Assembly: GCA_013115125.1 (NCBI GenBank)
Contig: JABANN010000006.1
Location: 1 to 64,000 of the forward strand
Length of the DNA stretch: 64,000 bases
Source of the DNA: Perkinsus olseni
Lineage: Eukaryota; Perkinsozoa; Perkinsida
Reading direction: 5' to 3'
Below are positions 12,362 through 23,609 of this stretch, piece by piece (position 1 is the stretch's first letter; each line of letters begins with the position of its first letter). Position numbers and translations under genes: made by a program. The notes beneath the pieces were generated by a model. It saw only the letters and a list, made by a program, of their open reading frames with translations, searched no databases and had not been told where the DNA came from.

Positions 12362-12870
12362 GTGAGGTACGTGGGATAGTTCACAATCCGCTTGATTCAG
12401 CGATTTACCTAGACGCACAGGTAGCGCATCTCGTGTGCGCAAGCAGCAGAGCGTCGCTGTTGCAAGTGGCCAATATTTCAGCGTCCTGAAGGTAAATGAT
12501 CATAGCAGCAGGACCAAGCCCGCGGAAGGCGTCGCATGGGCACATCAAGTAGCTGAACCGGGAGGGAATCCTGCTATTACGCGCCGTTTAAGGCATGTCG
12601 AGGTTTTTCCGGGAACCAGGAAGGGGAAATTCCTTTTCTCGGATAAACTCAGAGTTTTATCCCAGGTTAGGCCAACCGTGGTTGGAAGAGAGAGTAGGAT
12701 GGACCATCGTACGAATTGAACGCAAAGCGGGAGAGGACATAAGGAAATACAAGAAATCTCTAGATTACTGAGTTAACCGTTTCCGTAGTACAATCAATGG
12801 TGTTACAGCTAATTTAGCTTGATCGATTATTGGCTTTATCAGCTGTTGCCGGAGACAGTATCGCGCATCA

Positions 12871-12940
12871 GTCAGACCTGGGGATTGAACCCGGGGTCTT
12901 TCGGCTCGCAAGTATACAAGTTAACCACGCGGCCAAATGG
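12871..12940 (-). other. tRNA-like element (A and B box), probably degenerate
   Basis: Read on the minus strand there is TGGCCGCGTGGTTAA, fitting the Pol III A box or D-arm, and downstream GGGTTCAATCCCC, fitting the B box or T-arm. The T stem pairs in four of five positions. I could not build a 7-bp acceptor stem or a normal 7-base anticodon loop, so this is more likely a tRNA pseudogene or tRNA-derived repeat than a working tRNA. Confidence 0.35.
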
Positions 12941-13525
12941 CTTAAGCGGAACTTACTTTACTAGCCTAGACTTTGAACTCCACTGTACGTGATGCACATT
13001 AAGAACGAATGAAAATTCATCGCGCGCCCAGATATTTACAATCGATCAGCCGTTTCGCGTGTGGAACATACATAAGATTAGTTCGGTGCGACTGAGCCCA
13101 TGGGTGTTGGAAGTTATCTTACATATAGAGTGATAACGAAGAGCCGACAAATAGCCTCTTTTCCTAATCGAAACTGCACGGTTTGTAGGAGAGCGTGAGC
13201 CCAGCCAGGGCAGCCCTAAACTTAGCGTGGGCTGCCCAGTTTCACTAGCAGAGGCAGCGAAATCATATATCGGAGCAACTCAACTATCACCAACTCAAGT
13301 CACGAGCAGTGATCGGAAGTAATGCATAGGTAGCCTCAATTTCACAGCTTCAGTCCAGAGGCCGACCCGTAGTGTCGAGGTGTCGTATACGGTCCTGAGC
13401 ACCCGACCTTGAAATACTTAATAGACCAGTTGATCACATACGTACCATCAAGTTTTCCATATCCTCAGCGAATTGCAGCAGCCTTCGCTCCCCCTCATCA
13501 TCGCTCGGTATCTTACGGAAGCTCA

Positions 13526-16500
13526 TCACATGACCTGGATATCACCATGCGCGACAGCTGTGGTTTTGACGACTTGACCTCGCTTCCGATAATGCTCGAC
13601 CTCCGCACGAAGCTCAAACAGCTCCACGAGGGCTCGGTGATGCTCTTTTTCTAGCAAATCATATCTATCGTACCGCAGAGTATGTGCTCGCATCATTCTC
13701 ATGTATCGGTACGCTGCACTGAGATCGCGATGGCTCAACGAAGAGCAATTTTCGTGCGTGTTCGCAGAGGTGCCATCCTTGGGTGGAATATACGCCGGTT
13801 GTAGCTTGGCGCCCTGACAATGAGAGGATGAAAATCCAAACAAACTAGAAAGTAGCTATACCTTCATGTCCGCCTGCTCCTCCGCGTTCAAGCACCGCCC
13901 ACCGACGTAGAACAGCGCGCTGCTTGGTCCAGATCCCCACTCTGAGTCCTCACCAGGGACCTGCCGCCGCCACAAGGAGAACTCCACCCGAGATTTCCGC
14001 CAGTTGGTCTCATCAAGACTTCCACAAGATTCAGGCAGTTGACAAAGGGCACAATTGACGTTGACACCTTGCTCATCATGAGGGGAGTCGAGCATGGGGT
14101 GAGTGGGAAAATGCCTGAGTCGTCAGAGTAGCCAAGCTTCCCTAGCTGGGTCCTAACCTGAGAGCTAGCTTTACAATTCATGTGGGCTCGCGTGAAAGCC
14201 ACCTCTTGCGTAACGATGAATGAACGCTCCGGGCTCTTTTGAGCCACGGCAACCGCTTCATCCACAGTGGCCCCTGTGAGGATATACCTGCCATGCAGCC
14301 CTTGCCCGTTCGAATACGGGATTGTCGATCACCTAGGAGTGCCAGCGGCCATCACGACAAGCCCAAGTGCTGGTCCACAGTGCATGGTCAGAGATATACC
14401 GAGGGAGTCCTTGTAAGCTGTGTTGGCTTCGTGCAATACAGTCTGCCCAAATCTGATAGGTGTCGATGACGAAATCAGTTAGGAGGATGCCTACCTGACC
14501 ATCTTCTCAATGTGATCAAACGCTCGCCGGGATCCACTGGATAGAAACCTGTCGGTCGAGTCGTCAATGCCACCAGCCACGAGGAAAACCAGCCTTGCAA
14601 CGAGTGGTATCGTATAAAGCTGGTGCTCCCTAACCTGGATGCCGAACTGTGCCGAGACTCTGGGCGCGACTATCTTGCCGACCTCTTGCTGGATGAAGCT
14701 GTAAAGATCGTTGACCGAGCTAGCCATCTCTGATGCTTGCTTCTCAGAGCGAGGAGATATCTTGCTCGTGACGGAGATCAGCATGATCTGAGTGGGGACT
14801 GCGCCAGGGTTCCACCGAGTTCGCATGTTACTGATGGGGATCGCGCGGGTGGAGGATTAACCCGCAGTTTGAGTTTGGAGTAGTCTCGCGGCTAGTCTTT
14901 TATGAACAGCATTTACCCCACTACTGATCTGATCCTCTATAACGTGCAGTAGACTCACCATGTAGACTCGCAATTGCACGGGTACACGCAAGATGGCATC
15001 ACGCGGAGCATCACGAAGACGATTTCCCCACTCCCACAGTGGACGAGAGCTACCGAGAACCTTACCGAAACCATTTGATGTGATTGAGAAACGTGTTCCT
15101 CTCGGCCTTCTAGACGATCGCAAACAGATTTAGGCAAAGATCTGCGCATGAACTCGATCGTGGTTTGCACCTACAACCGTGCTGCTCATAGAGAGACCCT
15201 GCGACTATCGTTACCTCCGCAGCTGAGGCTGACAGTTGGTGCAGGGCGAACATGCATTCTAGACGAGAGAGCAGTTGGAACTTGTCGAATGGCTTGTATA
15301 AGAAATCATTAGCCCTGAGATATCCATTCTCTCTGTAGTTCACTCTTGGGGCTCACCGCGCGTCAACGGCGGCCCGGAGAATCTCACTGCTCTTCCTCGT
15401 AGACATGCACAATATGAGCAGCTTGTGCGAGAACTGCTCACGGAGTTTCTTGATGTATCTGCGGTTACTTGGACTCAGGGTGACACCCCCCCCCGAGTTA
15501 CTCGCAGCCTGCCCTGTTGCCGCGTACATCGGTGTCCACTATGACTAGATCCGGGACCTAGAAGGGACACATTATGGCCCCCCTAGGATTTCACATGGCT
15601 ACGAAGCCGTGGGTCTCCAGCCATTGATCGGCCGCGTCTGTTGTTGAGGCTTGATGAAAGAACCTAATGGAGATTCCTGACAAAGCGCATGCTCGCCGTA
15701 AGTTCACCATTTGTCATCGGCTAGCTCAGGCAGATTCTCGAGGATTGCCAGGGTCATTGGATCCTCGTCAACCAGCAAGATATGCCTAGCAGTTTCAGGG
15801 CGATATAGAGCGGAGGGCTCCTGTCTTGTGGGAGATGGTGAGGTCTGAGATGAGTGCCACTGATTCCGCTCACGCATACTCTGGGCGATCGCGGGTGAAG
15901 CTCGGTTCGACTCAGTTTTTGCCACACTTTGCTGTGATTTGGTACGGCCGTCGAGACGAGAAGGAACTTCTCGACCGAGAGGTCTAGCTAAAGCAGAATC
16001 CAGTTTTACTTTAAGGGTCCACTGTGCATCTTCTAGCGCTCTCTTCGCTTGAATCGATGCGGCTGCATCAGCATCCCGTCTACAAGTAGGCAGAGTGATG
16101 GTTACGCTAGTGCCTCGTCCTCGTCCTAGAACAACTGTGCAGCAATGATCTTCCGATATCCGCGTTTCACCGGCGCTTTCTATGTGGAACTTCCCGCCGT
16201 GCGCTTTGATAGTTCGTTCGACCAGAGCCAGACCCAGTCCTGACGGAAGACCTCAAGCTCGCGACGGGAAGGCAGACCGACCTAAGCCTTCGAATTGCCT
16301 CAGCGCGTGGTCCTCCTCGCCTTGCTCGAAAGGATGCACGATGCGAGTTAGGTGCTCTTCGTCTATACCACACCCCGTGTCGGATACCTCGAAGAACACT
16401 ATGAACATGGAAAGCTTTTTGATAATGTCGAGCTACCCTGAAAGCCGCGAAACGATCAGGGAACTCGGGGTCGATCATGTCGTGGACGGGGTCATGAGGG

Positions 16501-18135
16501 TTGTCCAAGTCCGGGACGTGTACCTGTACTAACTTCAAACGTCACGGCGACGCCACATTCTTTACCCGAATGCTCCCTTTCTCTGTGAACTTGCAGGCAT
16601 TTCCAAGTAAATGTCCCATCACCAACTTGAACTTCTCGATGTCAACCCAAACCACAGGGGGATAATCGAGGTTTGTCGGGCAGTCCAGGATCAATGTAAC
16701 ACCTTGCACGCAAGAGTAACACGAGGACCCTATGCGTTCCTCAGATGCCTTCTTTCAGTAAAGGTCGACCGTTCTTATCGCTGGCTCTCTTCTGAGCGTG
16801 GACAGCTTCCTCGAGGGCATTGTAGAGATCCACAGGCCGCGTTCTAGCAAGTGGGGCGCTGATCTCAAGGGTTGGTGATCAGCCAGATTAGGCCGTACTT
16901 CAGACGCAAATCTTGTGAGAGCAGCTTGGACATTTCGGTGACGTCCTTAAAAACCTCCAGGAGCCTCTTCGCTGAGCCTGCTAGACTTCCCTTTGCCCGT
17001 GAAGATACGAAAGCTTCGTCTCGCCTTTGATGAGCTGCAAGTGTCTTTTACGCCCTTGATTCGCTTCACTCTCTACCAAGGCATCAGCCAAGCCTGCAAC
17101 GGCAAGGTCTAGTCCGGTCATCTTGAGCTGTCTGTGTTCACCTATAATGCCGTTAATTGGCGTCCTGACCTCGTGAGATATGTTTGCCAGCAGAGTCTCT
17201 TTCCTCAGTTCATTCTGCTTCCGCTCGGACATGTCTTTAAGAACGAAAATCAGAAAGATTGGCTCGGGATAGTTGTCCTGATCTGTGAGCGGGTATCGTT
17301 CCTCTCCGTCCTGAGGGGATTTACTCAACGTACCATCGGGTTCCTGTTCATCCATTTTTATTTCAAGCGTCCGCGTCCAGGAAAATGATCTCTTCTCGGC
17401 AAGCTCTGAGTGCGAGTGTCTGGGCGGGCGTATTATTTGTGATAACGCAAAAAGGCGCCCCTGGACTTCGATCGGGAATGTGTGTCCTTGGCGGTGGATT
17501 CCGGAGGCCTGAAATCGACGACGGCTCCTCTGAGGCGTAAGACGTTCGTCGGCGCCAGGCCAAGCCATCGTCATGCAGTATCCTGTCACAGCTAGACAGA
17601 GGGTTGTGTTCGCTCAAGAGAATGCTCTAGCTTAGATAGGGGCGACGTCGAATGATTAAGCGACGATACCTCGCGAAAGTGAATGAAGTCCGGTGGCCAG
17701 AATCCGTTTTTCTGCTTGCAACGGACCATGCGTGCTATGAACCTCTGCAACTGCGGCATGTGCAGCTGTTGGCTCTCCGAGGCCATGAATATGGACATCC
17801 TGGCCGAGTTTAACCTGAAGAGTCGATGCCCGCCATAAGGCCCGATGGAGTACATACTGGCTGTGGTCGTATCCGAATAGCTGCACTGTGGCCTGGTTCG
17901 CTGCTACAATCTCGCCGGCTAGATTGGTGACGACCATAGCGTCCGACACGCACTCTGTGAGAGCTATAACCGTTAGAGCCGACCCCTGCTCCGGCGCAGC
18001 GACTTGGCTGAGGCGACGCAAGCTGAGAAGGTTATCATGCTGGGCGATCACGCCACTGAAGCGACAGGCTCACCCGAAGCGCTCAACCTCTGTCGGAGCC
18101 TCGGCAACGTCGCTCGAGTCGGGAGAATGGCTCAT
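13526..18135 (-). CDS. Hybrid sensor: PAS, histidine kinase, receiver, class III nucleotidyl cyclase
   Basis: The gene encodes a soluble-looking phosphorelay sensor fused to a cyclase. From the N-terminus: a PAS domain (AMVVTNLAGEIVAANQ, then LFGYDHSQ; about 17600-18000); HisKA with ANISHEVRTPINGIIG and the phospho-His codon at 17173-17175; HATPase_c with N box GNACKFTEKG (about 16600), DTGCGI (about 16370) and GLGLALVE; a receiver domain with ILLVDEDP (about 15770), phospho-Asp in VIVDTDV at 15534-15536 and Lys in FLYKPF (about 15290). Then come cyclase-type blocks: LPKSVCDRLEGREEHVS (about 15110), MHCGPALGLVV (about 14365), ILTGATVDEAVAVA (about 14265) and SFIVTQEVAF. The last exon (13526-13810) carries a coiled-coil stretch with LLEKEHHRALVELFELRAEV. 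Several introns are 43-48 nt. I did not find the first metal-binding FxDI motif, and where the second metal Asp is expected the sequence reads LVFLVAGG, so cyclase activity is uncertain. The start is the ATG at 18135, but it needs an 18-nt intron to reach the PAS frame; a different first exon is possible. Only about 180 bases separate it from the EF-hand gene, so an upstream opsin domain is unlikely. Confidence 0.75.
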
Positions 18136-18217
18136 CTTACTTCAACCACGGGAACGCACTTGCGAAATAGCTGTTGCGAGTATGTGCCCCTCAGCGGAGA
18201 CCCAACAGGATTTCCGA

Positions 18218-18254
18218 GAGCTGACTGCAGTGAGCTGACTGCAGTGTGCTGACT
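18218..18254. repeat. Short tandem repeat, 14-nt unit
   Basis: Two exact copies of GAGCTGACTGCAGT (18218-18231 and 18232-18245) are followed by a partial third copy. It lies in the short gap between the kinase-cyclase gene and the EF-hand gene. Confidence 0.85.
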
Positions 18255-18316
18255 GTGAAACTCATGTGAGCTGGGAGGTGAACGACTCATTAGGATACAT
18301 GATAAATCGACTATCT

Positions 18317-20150
18317 CTAGCTTGGACTATCACGCATCATCAGTTTATCACCTAGACTGCCAGATATCTGAGATCGTGACGAAGAGCTCGCAACGAACAC
18401 TGTAACCGCTACGGTGTAGCCGTCGAACAGAGGCCTCGAGTAGCGCGGGAAAGAGCGTTGAGATAGGGCGAGGAATGGTACGTTCATGGCCGGCAGGATG
18501 AGTTTCATGTTGCGCTTGGCCACCGACATAAACTGTTCGTAGGATATCTTCACTCCAGCGGGATCGTTCTTATTCAGCCCTGAAGGGATATTGGAAGCGT
18601 GGTGACTGCTCGGTCTCCTACCCATCGAGTCCAAGATTGTGTCGGCTTTGTCTCCGATCTCGCCATCGCCAGCGCCCGGAAAGTTTGCTCTAAGATCAAG
18701 GACCCAGTGCCGAACAGCGTTCTCGCCTCGTTGATACTTGAGGATATTCTTGAGCTCATGAAGTTCGATGAAACCCGACTGGTCTTCGTCAAACATGAGG
18801 AAGGCGAACTGTAGCTTGCTCATCTGGTTGCTTCCCGTGTAGTTGGACAGGCCCACCTTCGCAGCGGATCACCAAGCGAGCTTAGAGCCATGCTTCGGGA
18901 GGGATTCAGATGCTCACAATGAATTCCTTGAGTTCAAGGGAACCACTGCCGTCAGCATCAAATACATCAAACATGCGTTTCATGAGGAAAGAATCTTTCT
19001 GCTCCATCACTGCGAGGAACCTACGAGGAAGGTCCATTTGTCGTGCAGGCGATTGCGGTGGATGGACTCCAGGTATTCTATTCTGCCTGAGCCATCCTGG
19101 TCCACCGCCTGAAACTTCTTGTAGATTTTCTTAATGTAAGCCGGTGTGAGCTTGCTGCCGCCCGTGAAGCTCTCCATTATCCTACAGCACACGGGACACT
19201 GCAACAGGGCAGTAAAAAGGCCCACTTGTTCATGTGTCCAAAACCTTCAGTTCCCGTTGTAGTAGCGGTGTTGCTACCACCTGAGGCTTATCAATGCCCA
19301 TTAGATCCGAGCAGGCTAAGCAACGTCGTCTATTCGCTTGCGCGTTAAGGAACCGCTTGCTTCCTGCGGATGAGACTCACTGGTGTGGGTGGGGTCCCTA
19401 GCGGTTTCCTGCGGATCTGGTTCCGCTCCCTTCCTTGCGAAGTCGATGTCGTGAGGGTCTTGGGTGAAAAGTTCTCGAAAGGCTGGGAACGAGGCCTGAA
19501 GTTACTGTGGCAGAACACTGAGTTGCATCTACGGGCATTCGGCGTCGAAGCCTGCCCACTTGGCCATCTCCATCAGGATCGCACATCGCTATCATCTCGT
19601 CGATCTCAGCGTCACTCGCCCTCTCACCGATAAGTGAAAGGACGTGTCGAAGCTCGCTCGCTCCCACCTACGTCCACATCTAGCCACTTCCTCGCGCATT
19701 GAAGCGTCCATGCTACATAGCCGTTCCTGTCTAGGTCGAACGAGTCGAACGCAGCTCTGATGTCGGCTTCTGAGTACACCTTATGCTCCGGGGCCACCTG
19801 AGGGGCTTCTCACTGGTGCAATATCCAACAGTACTGCACATGCAGTGGATAAGTGGATCGCCTAATAAATCTTCATTGTCAGTGCGAGAACTCGAAGGCT
19901 CAAGCATCAGGGGAGATCGATCGAGATCAGAGTTCTGGCTCGTCACCCTGGCCGCAGGTCTCTCTGGCTTGTCTACAATCGCTGTGATCGCTCCTGGTAA
20001 GGTCACCTCACCGTCAACGGGCAGCTCTTTTGCTGTATCGAGGCCGGCCATTCCAACAGAGAGGTCCGAGCCGTCAGGGTCGTAGTTACACCACTGCCGT
20101 GTACAAGGTTGATCCGCCCCCCTATCCTTAGCAGCCGCATCGGGATACAA
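18317..20150 (-). CDS. Five-EF-hand calcium-binding protein
   Basis: This is a calcium sensor with at least five EF-hand loops, in order from the N-terminal side. [13 protein letters not shown] (about 19725-19760) continues, after a GT-AG intron, into [23 protein letters not shown] and [10 protein letters not shown] (about 19570); this pair closely resembles the C-lobe pattern of calmodulin. Next come [16 protein letters not shown] (about 19070-19120), [18 protein letters not shown] (about 18925-18980) and [17 protein letters not shown] (about 18745-18800). Each loop keeps the D-x-D-x-[SN]-G pattern with a hydrophobic residue at position 8, and acidic residues follow. No kinase catalytic motif was seen, so it is not shown to be a CDPK. 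Introns of about 50 nt separate the hands. The C-terminal exon ends at 18317. The N-terminal part (19800-20150) is acidic and low in motif content, and the true start is not fixed; the gene may extend into the exons upstream. Confidence 0.75.
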
Positions 20151-20260
20151 TTACTGCAGACGCAACAAGGAGCAGTCGGTGACAACGATGGTAAATCTGT
20201 GGAGCATGATAAAGCCGAGTTATCAACAACTTGCGATATCGCCGGCCAATGCGCAGTCCG

Positions 20261-22123
20261 CTAACCGCTCTGATTTTGCCCTCTCCCAAGGGACGGGACA
20301 CTCAAGCCTGATGTCAGGGACCCAAGCCATCTTCTGCTCCAGTTCCTCCCGCTGCTAGACAAACTCCGGGCGGGCTCAGTTCGAGCACCTGAGCCCTTTT
20401 GAGCTCCGTTGAAGGACTTCTTCGGTGCATTAACGTCCTCAGCATCATCGACCTCATCATCCGAGATCTCCCAGTCGTCATCGGGCTCATCACCTTCTTC
20501 ATGGCGTTCGCGACTAGAGAGACCTCTCGGTCGTGGCAGTTCGCCCCGATCCTCTTTGTCGGCATAGCTGGACACGCTATGATGCCGTCTACGATTTGAT
20601 ACATACTCCTCGCCCGAGGTCTCGCTCTCCTCTGCTCTGTTCTGTATGATCATCTGCCCCACGTCGTGAACTAAATCGTGGAATGCCCCGGCTGCTGTGT
20701 ACTCCGTTTGCGTTGACCTACGAAACCACAGTACAGTATCCTTTCCAGTGTGCTTCCTTACGCATGTGCTGCTAGATGCTTGGTGGGCCCCTTGTACAAA
20801 TATGCTGATAACTTGGGCCACAGAACTCCGTCCTCGGGATCGTCCGCGGCGAGGTCAGTCTGGCTGCTCTTCGGGATGCCAACTGTAGCACGTCGGCCGC
20901 ACCTTACGGGAAATAAGCCGGTTGCATTCTCGAGCTCCTTCTCAGGAGACCAATTGCAGCCCTTACGCAGTGCAGAACCTCCTGCCTGGTTCGGAGGGTG
21001 CCGCTTCTCGGTGGATTTCAATACTTGAGTTACCTGAATTGTGTAAGACATCGCCGTACCTATGACGTCAACATTAACGTCACCTTCTTTCTCTGCAAGG
21101 AACTCACCGACACCCGCCGCTACTTCGTAGGCCAGGCCTTGCGCGAGAGCAGCGACGGAGCGCTCAGTTTGAACGCCCTTCGGATAACCCCTCGGGGAAG
21201 TTCTGAAATGAGCGTCATGATGAGACGTATCCTTCCCGATGACCCATGTACGATCTTTAACGCACACCTTCCGAGGTTGCAGTGCATTCGTGGCGTTTGT
21301 TCTCACAGGGAGATAGCAAGCTGTAAGAGATTCAGTCAGCAGCGTAATCGTAGTTATCGAGACTGGTGTTCTGATGATTCTCGAACGCGATGGTCTCACG
21401 GCGGTCTTCCGGAGCTAATAGAGTTCAGACGATGAGGCGTCTTACTGGGTCACCGCGGTAGCTGTTGTTGTTGCCGCGGATCTCTTTCCGTCACGGTCTT
21501 CCCTACAGAGCTTGTCACGTCTGCACAGGACAACATTCAGTAGAAGGAATGATCAGTGGAATGGAGTACCCTACTGCGCATCGGGGCATTCTGGATTGAA
21601 CTCCGCAAAAGAGGCACCGGCTTCGACCTTCCCTGACTTGTCTGAAGTCACAATGAGTCCTCATAGTCGTGCGACGAGAAACAGACTTAGAATGGGAGGA
21701 CTTTCGACTCATCGCACGGTAGAAATTACCGTGAGAAGATTCCGGTGGCGATTGCTCCGACGTTTCTTGCTTCTCGGACGTGCCTCTCAGCTGGCTAAGC
21801 TGTGTCACCACTGAATCGTGCTTGGTCGTCATCAACTTCAACCTGCAGGTGCCGTTCGTACGAATCGCGGACAGGCAGAAGAGAGAGCTTCACTTGTTCT
21901 GTAGTTCAATGATTGCTTGGCGATAGTGGCTGATGCAGCTCCTGGCGACATCTCTCTTCAGAAGCTCCTGGTTCAGTCGACTACGGGAGAAGGATGACCA
22001 AAAGGCAAAACAAGCAGCCCACCTTTCGAGGTCTTGACAACGTTTACAAGGGGATTGGTTCACATGAATGCCGGTGACTTCCTCCAGCTTGACACTCCCT
22101 GCCGAGTCGACCGAGACGGACAT
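20261..22123 (-). CDS. Probable exons of an unrecognised protein, possibly N-terminal part of the EF-hand gene
   Basis: Several minus-strand frames look coding but match no family I know. At 20261-20821 there is an acidic, charged linker (contains DEPDDDWEISDDEVDDAEDV) followed by a Ser/Arg-rich stretch. At about 20760-21260 there is a frame with LAQGLAYEVAAGVGEFLAEK. At 21515-21841 and 21890-22123 there are helical segments (SRLNQELLKRDVARSCISHY; KHDSVVTQLSQL) that could join through a short intron into a coiled coil. All lie upstream of, and on the same strand as, the EF-hand exons, so one long gene is possible. The order and joins are inference. Plus-strand frames overlapping this stretch look less protein-like. 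Confidence 0.3.
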
Positions 22124-22614
22124 TAGACTGTACTCGACATCGCTAAGGGGCGTCCAAGCTCATGGCAAGTGCCTACTTATGCAGTCGGAGAGTATTCTCA
22201 TACTCTACGACTCTTACAAGCTTCCAAACGTGTACTCGGGCATGTGCTACAGCGTATTCTTCCAACTATCTTCCTCTAATTCGAGTATGGTTCCGAGCCA
22301 CCAAGATATTGCCCAATGGACAGCCGAGGTTGTAAGCTAATAGCTTTTTAAAGAGTGATAGGATGCTTTCGGTTTGGACCCCCCTACACGGGTCGGGTCT
22401 CAGGCGTAGTCGCAGAGTAGACGTGGTATGTTTTCCCGGGCGAGCGCGTAGGATCTTGCGCTGTAGTAGTAGTAGTATACCCTGCGTGCCAGTGAACGCA
22501 AGTTCTCTTCGGGAACACGGATAGTGTCGAGGGCTTTCCTCTAGCCGGAAGTAGGTAGTTTCATTCTTTACATACATTCCCTTCAATCGTCCTCATCGAC
22601 CTTGGCTCCAAGAG

Positions 22615-23156
22615 ATGCTTCAGTTCCCGCGAGTCGCTCTTGCCTTCCTTTGGGTGGCCTTACCAATGATAAGTATTGCGGCCTCGCTCACTGTAGGAGG
22701 GATATGCGAAGGTAATTCTATTCAGCCGTGGGAATCTTATGTCGATCCTTGCTCTTCTCAGTCTCCTCGTGCAGCCCTGCAGGGTTGTTTGTCGGAGTAA
22801 TCCTCGGCTGGTGCGGACTAGCATCGATCCTGTCCTTGGGGCCCTTCGTTGTACTCTATAAGCGGCAGACAATTCTTCGGGATGACCCGGAGATACTCCT
22901 GGACGGAGCCGATCCTTACAAAGTTGTTGTCAAGTATTTTGACACGTTATCTAGCGCCGAAGTTAACACTTCGGAAACATGCGCGATTTGTCTTGAGAAT
23001 TTGGATTCGACCGTGGCAGTGAGTCGGTCCAAAAGATGCGGCCATTGCTACCATCAAGGGTGCATAGCGGATATGATTCTCTACTGTGCGCGTAAATCCC
23101 CTTGCGGGATTGTCGACGGTACTACGTGTCCCCTTTGTCGCCGTCGTATGATTTAA
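22615..23156 (+). CDS. Small membrane RING-H2 finger protein
   Basis: This is a probable membrane-anchored E3 ubiquitin ligase of 156 residues in two exons. Exon 1 is 22615-22711, the intron (GT-AG, 71 nt) is 22712-22782 and exon 2 is 22783-23156; the joined frame is continuous. Residues 1-26 form a signal peptide or first membrane helix (VALAFLWVALPMISIAA). A second hydrophobic helix follows the splice (LFVGVILGWCGLASILSLGP). The C-terminal half holds the RING: CAICLENLDS, then RCGHCYHQGCI, then CPLCRRR, which gives the C-x2-C, C-x-H-x2-H-x2-C and C-x2-C ligands of a RING-H2 domain. The spacing before the last pair is long and includes an extra Cys. The protein ends directly after the RING. 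Substrate and membrane cannot be read from the sequence. Confidence 0.85.
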
Positions 23157-23609
23157 TAAACTCACCACCGGTTGTCTGTACCGTAGTAGTTGTTGCTATA
23201 CTGTTGGGAGAGCTCTATGCTCCTGCGGTGGTCGTCAGGATCGTCTGAAGGGTCGATCGTTGTATATGGATTTGTCTGCGCTACCACCAGTACCATTGAT
23301 CTGCGAACGTCAAGTGCACTCGTTGCTGCTCCTAGCAGCAGCAGTACCATTGTATGCTCCCAACTTTATATCAGGTTAGGGCGTATCTTGCTTGTGGAGG
23401 TTGACCTTGGTTTGTGTGCGGAAGTATGATTTGTTGCTGTTGGTAAAGTTTTTATACTATCGTAACTTGCAACATATCTTCGCGTATGTTCGTAGTAGTC
23501 TGCAGCATATCTCCTTCTCTTCTCCCAACTTTCCGTTATCCATCGCCATCCTCTCCTGTATTTGCGTTCTCAACCTGGCGGGGGTGGAGCTCCTCTCAGC
23601 CCATGGGTT
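23157..23609. other. Interval between RING and caspase-like genes
   Basis: I see no supported gene. The sequence is pyrimidine-rich in part and holds short repeats of GCTGCT and CTCTCCT, plausibly the 3' region of the RING gene and the 5' region of the next gene. Confidence 0.4.

Larger units (their letters stand above)
10073..13525. other. Gene-poor interval with repeats and a tRNA-like element
   Basis: No gene is identified with confidence. The interval holds the duplicated block at 10851-11143, the palindrome cluster at 12292-12361, a tRNA-like element near 12871-12940 and a 9-bp GGGCAGCCC inverted repeat (13208-13216 with 13229-13237). A frame at 11229-11424 reads like a helical protein (contains ALPTEQQSLVIENLSCEHG) and could be an exon of an unrecognised gene. 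Two long overlapping frames at 11507-12218 lie on opposite strands and neither has a motif I can name. Confidence 0.4.

Noticed and set aside
17144-17193. A 20-nt GTGAAC...CAAG stretch after the HisKA motif as another ultra-short intron
   Set aside because: Removing it breaks the reading frame, so it is more simply a six-residue insertion after NGIIG.
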